Positions 59,865-64,000 of a stretch of DNA of 64,000 bases are shown piece after piece. The notes under the pieces are model-generated. The model worked only from the letters and a program-made list of their open reading frames with translations. It did not search any database and was not told the origin of the DNA. Origin of the DNA: Microbacteriaceae bacterium 3FA27C10 (GTDB taxonomy: Bacteria; Actinomycetota; Actinomycetes; Actinomycetales; Microbacteriaceae); NCBI GenBank assembly GCA_005502775.1, contig SCNI01000009.1, positions 47,431 to 111,430 of the forward strand, written 5' to 3'. Position 1 is the stretch's first letter. The number at the start of each line of letters is the position of its first letter. The translations under genes and the position numbers were made by a program.

Positions 59865-62534
59865 GTGAAGCGCGGGCGGCTGCGCGTGCTGCTCGGGGCG
59901 GCGCCGGGCGTGGGCAAGACCTACGCGATGCTCGAGGAGGGACGGCGGCTGCGCGCGGCCGGAAGAGACGTGGTGATCGCGGTCGTCGAGACCCATGGCC
60001 GGGCCGGCACCGCCTCGATGACCGCGGGGTTCGAGATCGTGCCGCGGAGGCGCATCCGGCACCGCGGTGTCGAGCTCGAGGAGATGGACCTCGACGCCGT
60101 GCTCGCCCGGGCGCCGCAGATCGCCCTCGTCGACGAACTTGCCCACACGAACGCCCCCGGTCTCGCCCACGAGAAGCGGTGGAGCGACGTCGAGGCGCTG
60201 CTCGACGCGGGGATCGACGTGCTGTCGACCGTGAACATCCAGCACATCGAGTCGCTGAACGACGTGGTGCAGGCCATCACGGGGGTGCCGCAGCGGGAGA
60301 CGATCCCGGATGCGGTGCTGCGCTCGGCCGATCAGATCGAGGTCGTCGACCTGGCCCCGCAGGCGCTCCGCGACCGCCTCGCCGAGGGGCAGGTCTACCC
60401 GGCGGCGCGGGTGGATGCGGCGCTGTCGAACTACTTCCGGCTCGGCAACCTCACCGCCCTGCGCGAGCTCGCACTGCTCTGGCTCGCCGACGAGGTGGAC
60501 TCCTCGCTGCAGAAGTACCGCGCGGAGCACGGCATCGGCGACAAGTGGGAGGCGCGCGAACGCGTGGTGGTGGCGCTCACCGGCGGGCCCGAGGGCGAGA
60601 CGCTGCTGCGGCGGGGCGCCCGCATCGCGGCCCGCTCGGCCGGCGGGCGCCTGCTCGCCGTGCACGTGACCGCGCAGGACGGGCTGCGCGAGCCGAACCC
60701 GGGCGCCCTCGAGGCACAGCGGATGCTCGTGGAGAGCCTCGGCGGGAGCTTCCATCAGGTGGTCGGCGACGACATCCCGTCGGCCCTCGTGGAGTTCGCG
60801 CGGAGCTCCGACGCCACGCAGCTCGTGATCGGGGTGAGCCGGCGCAGCCGCGTCGCGGCGCTCGTGACGGGCCCGGGGATCGGGGCGACCGTCATCCGGG
60901 AATCGGGCGACATCGACGTGCACATCGTCACGCACGCGGCGGCGGGCGGGCGGCTGCGCGTGCCCCTACCGGGCGTCGGCGGCTCGCTGAGCGTGCGGCG
61001 GCGCGTCTACGGCTTCGGGTTCGCGGTGGTGGCGGGGCCGCTGCTGACCTGGCTGCTGACGGCGCTGCGCAGCGAGCAGTCGATCACCACCGAGGTGCTG
61101 GGCTACCAGCTGCTCGTGGTGGTGGCCGCGCTCATCGGCGGCATCTGGCCGGCCTTGTTCGCGGCCGTGCTGAGCGGGTTCACGCTCGACTTCTTCTTCG
61201 TGGCGCCGCTGTACACGGTGACCGTGGCCGATCCATTGCACCTGGTCGCGCTGCTGCTCTACGTGGTGATCGCGGTGCTCGTGTCGATCGTGGTCGACCA
61301 GGCGGCGCGGCGCTCGCGGCGGGCCCGGCGCTCGGCCGCCGAGGCGGAGCTCGTGGCGACGGTGGCGGGCAGCGTGCTGCGGGGCGAGGACGCCCTGCAG
61401 GCGCTCGTCATGCAGACCCGGGAGGCGTTCGGGCTCGTCTCCGTGCGCCTCGTGCGCGCCGGGCGGGTGCTCGCCGAGGCGGGCGCCCCGGCTGAGGCTG
61501 TGCCGCTGGTGGCCGTCCCGGTCGTGGCCGGCACCGGCGAACCCGCGGTGGGGGTGGTCAGCGTGACCGTCGACGACGAGACCGCGCTGGAGCTGCGCGG
61601 GCGCGCGCTGCAGGCATCCGATCGGCGGTTGCTCGCCGTGATCGTGGTGCAGATCGCGGCCGCGCTCGAACATGCGAACCTCGAGGAGACCGCGCGGGAG
61701 ATGGCACCGCTCGCCGCCGCCGACCGGGTGCGCAGCGCTCTGCTCGCGGCTGTCGGGCACGACCTGCGCCGGCCGCTCGCGGCGGCGACCGCCGCCGTGA
61801 CGGGCCTGCGCGCCGAGGTGGCGTCGGGCGCGTCGGGTGCGCAGGGCGCGCGGGTTGCGGGCGGTGACGGCTCTGCGGTGGAGGCGCGGGAAGCGCACGA
61901 GCACGGAGAGCTCACCGCCGGCGAGCGTGACGAACTGCTCGCCACCGCCGAAGAGAGCCTCGCCACCCTGGCGCAGCTGCTCACCGACCTGCTCGACGTG
62001 AGCCGGCTGCAGGCCGGGGTGCTCGGCGTCTCGCTCGCGCCGGTGGACTTCGACGACGTGCTGCCGGCCGTGCTCGACGAGCTCGACCTGGGGCCCGAGC
62101 AGGTCGATCTCGATGTTCCGGGCGCCCTGCCCGAGTTCCTCGCCGATCCGGTGCTGCTCGACCGCGTGCTCGTGAACCTGCTGTCCAACGCCCTGCGCTA
62201 CACCCCCGAGGGCGAGCGCGTGCTCGTCACCGCCAGCGCCTTCGCCGGGAGCGTGCAGCTGCGGATCGTCGACCGTGGCCCGGGCATCCCGCCGGAACGG
62301 CGCGACGAGGTCTTCGTGCCGTTCCAGCGCCTCGGCGACACCGACAACCTCACCGGTCTCGGTCTCGGTCTCGCCCTCTCGAAGGGCTTCGTGGAGGGCA
62401 TGGGCGGCACGCTCGAGGCCGAGGAGACCCCCGGCGGCGGGCTCACGATGGTGGTGACGCTGCCGGTGGCGGCGCCGGGCGACCCCGCCGGGCCGGTCGC
62501 CTCCACCCCGCCTCACGAAAGGACCTCCCCGTGA
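59865..62534 (+). CDS. kdpD: Sensor histidine kinase KdpD (copy 2)
   Basis: 889 residues from GTG 59865 (VKRGRLRVLLGAAPGVGKTY), matching the start of copy 1; a start at 59673 would add 64 residues including the kdpC relic. Domain order is as in copy 1, and long stretches in the first 360 residues are the same. Two differences stand out: the T-T-D-G linker is missing, and the DHp hairpin after HDLRRPLAAATAAVTGLR carries about 28 extra residues (ASGASGAQGARVAGGDG...), which could change autokinase or phosphatase activity. No kdpFABC follows. GGGGAAG five bases before the GTG is a modest RBS. Confidence 0.92.
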   Translation: MKRGRLRVLLGAAPGVGKTYAMLEEGRRLRAAGRDVVIAVVETHGRAGTASMTAGFEIVPRRRIRHRGVELEEMDLDAVLARAPQIALVDELAHTNAPGLAHEKRWSDVEALLDAGIDVLSTVNIQHIESLNDVVQAITGVPQRETIPDAVLRSADQIEVVDLAPQALRDRLAEGQVYPAARVDAALSNYFRLGNLTALRELALLWLADEVDSSLQKYRAEHGIGDKWEARERVVVALTGGPEGETLLRRGARIAARSAGGRLLAVHVTAQDGLREPNPGALEAQRMLVESLGGSFHQVVGDDIPSALVEFARSSDATQLVIGVSRRSRVAALVTGPGIGATVIRESGDIDVHIVTHAAAGGRLRVPLPGVGGSLSVRRRVYGFGFAVVAGPLLTWLLTALRSEQSITTEVLGYQLLVVVAALIGGIWPALFAAVLSGFTLDFFFVAPLYTVTVADPLHLVALLLYVVIAVLVSIVVDQAARRSRRARRSAAEAELVATVAGSVLRGEDALQALVMQTREAFGLVSVRLVRAGRVLAEAGAPAEAVPLVAVPVVAGTGEPAVGVVSVTVDDETALELRGRALQASDRRLLAVIVVQIAAALEHANLEETAREMAPLAAADRVRSALLAAVGHDLRRPLAAATAAVTGLRAEVASGASGAQGARVAGGDGSAVEAREAHEHGELTAGERDELLATAEESLATLAQLLTDLLDVSRLQAGVLGVSLAPVDFDDVLPAVLDELDLGPEQVDLDVPGALPEFLADPVLLDRVLVNLLSNALRYTPEGERVLVTASAFAGSVQLRIVDRGPGIPPERRDEVFVPFQRLGDTDNLTGLGLGLALSKGFVEGMGGTLEAEETPGGGLTMVVTLPVAAPGDPAGPVASTPPHERTSP

Positions 62535-63277
62535 AGATCCTCATCGCCGACGACGACCCGCAGATCCTCCGCGCGCTCCGCATCACCCTCGGCTCGCAGG
62601 GCTACGACGTGGTCACGGCGGCCGACGGGGCGGCGGCCATCCGCCTCGCGGCGGCCGAGCATCCCGATCTGCTCATGCTCGATCTCGGCATGCCCGCGCT
62701 CGACGGCCTCGCCGTGATCGCGGCGGTGCGCGGCTGGTCGCCCGTGCCCATCCTCGTGGTGTCGGGCCGCACGGGTTCGGCCGACAAGGTCGACGCCCTC
62801 GACGCCGGCGCCGACGACTACGTCACGAAGCCCTTCGCGATGGACGAGCTGTTCGCCCGCATCCGCGCCCTCACCCGCCGCACCATCACCGGCCCGGGCG
62901 GGGCCACGGATGCGCCGAGCGTGTCGTTCGGGGGCGTGACGGTCGATCTCGTGGCGCGGCAGGTGACCCGCGACGGCGACCGCAGCGCCATCCGGTTGAC
63001 GCCGACGGAGTGGAAGATCCTCGACCTGCTCGTGCGCAACCCCGGGAGGCTCGTGACCCACCAGGAGCTGTTGACCGAGGTGTGGGGCACCGACCGCGTG
63101 AAGGAGACGGGCTACCTGCGCCTGTATCTCGGGCAGCTGCGCAAGAAGCTGGAGCCCGACCCCGCGCATCCGCACCACCTGCTCACCGAGGCGGGCATGG
63201 GCTACCGCTTCACCCCCGAGCCGCCACTCGAAACCCCCATCGACCCGTCGCATTCGGCCCCTCAGACGCTCGAGTAA
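62531..63277 (+). CDS. kdpE: Response regulator KdpE (copy 2)
   Basis: 248 residues. MKILIADDDPQILRALRITL, D51 in LLMLDLGMPALDG and DDYVTKPFAMDE of the receiver, and LTPTEWKILDLLVRNPGRLV, YLRLYLGQLRKKLEPDPAHP of the winged helix closely follow copy 1, so both may recognise the same DNA. The GTG overlaps the kdpD stop (GTGA), with AAAGGA upstream. The C-terminal 15 residues are unrelated to copy 1. Confidence 0.95.
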   Translation: MKILIADDDPQILRALRITLGSQGYDVVTAADGAAAIRLAAAEHPDLLMLDLGMPALDGLAVIAAVRGWSPVPILVVSGRTGSADKVDALDAGADDYVTKPFAMDELFARIRALTRRTITGPGGATDAPSVSFGGVTVDLVARQVTRDGDRSAIRLTPTEWKILDLLVRNPGRLVTHQELLTEVWGTDRVKETGYLRLYLGQLRKKLEPDPAHPHHLLTEAGMGYRFTPEPPLETPIDPSHSAPQTLE

Positions 63278-63298
63278 GGGCACATTGCGACTTCTCGA
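63278..63298. repeat. Single arm of palindrome B after kdpE copy 2
   Basis: GGGCACATTGCGACTTCTCG (63278-63297) plus A matches the right arm of the hairpin at 28182-28202 in 19 of 21 bases, but the left arm is absent. A G-tract (63302-63314) follows. It lies between the convergent kdpE copy 2 and the NarL-type gene. Confidence 0.7.
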
Positions 63299-63315
63299 CC
63301 AGGGGGGGAGGGGGG

Positions 63316-63984
63316 CTACCCCTCGCCGGGGATGAGGAGGCCGGACTCGTAGGCCATGATCACGAGCTGGGCGCGGTCGTGCGCGGCGAGCTTGGGCATG
63401 ATGCGGTTGACGTGCGTCTTCGCGGTCTGGGGCGAGATCACGAGCTGCCGGGCGATGTCGGCGTTCGAGAGCCCGCGGGCCACGAGCAGCAGGATCTCGC
63501 GCTCCCGCTCCGTGAGCAGCGCGAGCTCGGCGGGCTCGGGCAGCGTGCGCGGCTCGGGCGGGGCCGTGTAGCGCCGGATCAGCGTCTTCGTGGCGCGGGG
63601 CGAGAGCAGCGCCTCGCCGTCGTGCACCACCCGGATGGCGTGCATCAGCTCGGCTGCATCCGTTCCCTTGCCGATGAAGCCCGAGGCGCCGGCGCGCAGG
63701 GCGAGCAGCACGTTCTCGTCCTCCTCGAAGGTCGTCAGCACGACGATGCGCGTGCCGCTGAGGGAGGGGTCGGCGCAGATCGCCTCGGTGGCCTGGATAC
63801 CGTCCATCACGGGCATCCGGATGTCCATGAGCACCACGTCGGGGTGCAGCTCGATGACGCGTTCGAGGGCTTCGCGCCCGTTCGAGGCCTCGCCGACCAC
63901 CTCGAAGCCGGGCTCGTTCGACACCAGCTCGGCGACGGCCGTGCGGATGAGGGACTGGTCGTCGGCGAGGAGCACGCGGATCAT
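63316..63984 (-). CDS. NarL/LuxR-family response regulator
   Basis: 222 residues. The receiver starts MIRVLLADDQSLIRTAVAEL; phospho-acceptor D54 is in VVLMDIRMPVMDG, with the lysine in SGFIGKGTDAAEL. The LuxR-type helix-turn-helix is LLTEREREILLLVARGLSNA, DIARQLVISPQTAKTHVNRI. The usual partner histidine kinase would lie upstream on this strand, beyond the window edge (past 63984); it is not visible. Convergent with kdpE copy 2. Confidence 0.94.
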   Translation of the reverse strand: MIRVLLADDQSLIRTAVAELVSNEPGFEVVGEASNGREALERVIELHPDVVLMDIRMPVMDGIQATEAICADPSLSGTRIVVLTTFEEDENVLLALRAGASGFIGKGTDAAELMHAIRVVHDGEALLSPRATKTLIRRYTAPPEPRTLPEPAELALLTEREREILLLVARGLSNADIARQLVISPQTAKTHVNRIMPKLAAHDRAQLVIMAYESGLLIPGEG

Positions 63985-64000
63985 CGGCGGGGCCTTTCTG

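Noticed and set aside
1..64000. tRNA or rRNA genes
   Set aside because: No cloverleaf with conserved T-loop sequence and no rRNA-like stretch was recognised on either strand; a covariance-model scan was not possible.

Overview
High-GC DNA (about 70% by eye) with many GTG starts, four-base start/stop overlaps, leaderless-looking promoters, NHEJ ligase/Ku, TipA, ECF42-type sigma, DUF7882 and DUF1048 genes points to an actinobacterium, most likely Microbacteriaceae. This is inferred from gene content; no rRNA, tRNA, transposase, integrase or CRISPR array was seen. The frequent heptamer GCATCCG/CGGATGC also fits that family.

Layout. 0-5.4 kb: a truncated KimA/YdaO-like APC permease, a 41-residue acidic peptide with its own terminator, then divergent ligD and ku (two-gene end joining). 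5.4-12.6 kb: a secreted propeller/cell-wall-repeat protein, a NIPA-like DMT transporter, glycyl-tRNA synthetase, an epimerase and a secreted protein. 12.8-24.9 kb: sugar cluster 1, with an RbsABC-like importer (ATPase, lipoprotein, two permeases), an aldose-dehydrogenase-like AKR, a ThuA protein, an unknown gene overlapping a LacI regulator, a GH42 beta-galactosidase, a second AKR and an MFS pump. 24.9-35.1 kb: stress and regulatory genes (AKR/TipA pair, OhrR-Ohr, GNAT, P-loop kinase, YciI-ECF sigma, HhH glycosylase, YczE/YczR, PaaI thioesterase). 35.15-35.9 kb: an AT-richer islet with two small membrane proteins. 35.9-44.7 kb: sugar cluster 2, a minus-strand operon GH42 beta-galactosidase - permease - permease - solute-binding lipoprotein - GH36 alpha-galactosidase, with a divergent LacI regulator and two matching operators. 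44.8-47.9 kb: cysteine hydrolase, PNPOx-like protein, AI-2E family transporter, DUF7882 and a 70-residue protein.

48.0-63.3 kb is the most unusual part. A complete operon (31-residue peptide - kdpF - kdpA - kdpB - kdpC - kdpD - kdpE) lies on the minus strand. A second, very similar kdpD-kdpE pair lies on the plus strand, preceded by an in-frame relic of the kdpC 3' end. Between them sit a tandem pair of unknown paralogues and a PadR - DUF1048 - ABC exporter operon. The two kdpDE copies form a long inverted duplication around kdpFABC, so recombination between them could in principle reconnect kdpFABC to the other sensor pair. The window ends in a NarL-type response regulator.

Working together: two LacI-controlled clusters import and cleave galactosides; Kdp and the KimA-like permease at the window edge concern potassium uptake; OhrR/Ohr, TipA, PadR/ABC and Bcr/CflA-type genes serve stress and drug responses. 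Intergenic spaces carry long perfect hairpins, two of which share a CCGCGTGG loop and GTCGCA/TGCGAC arms.
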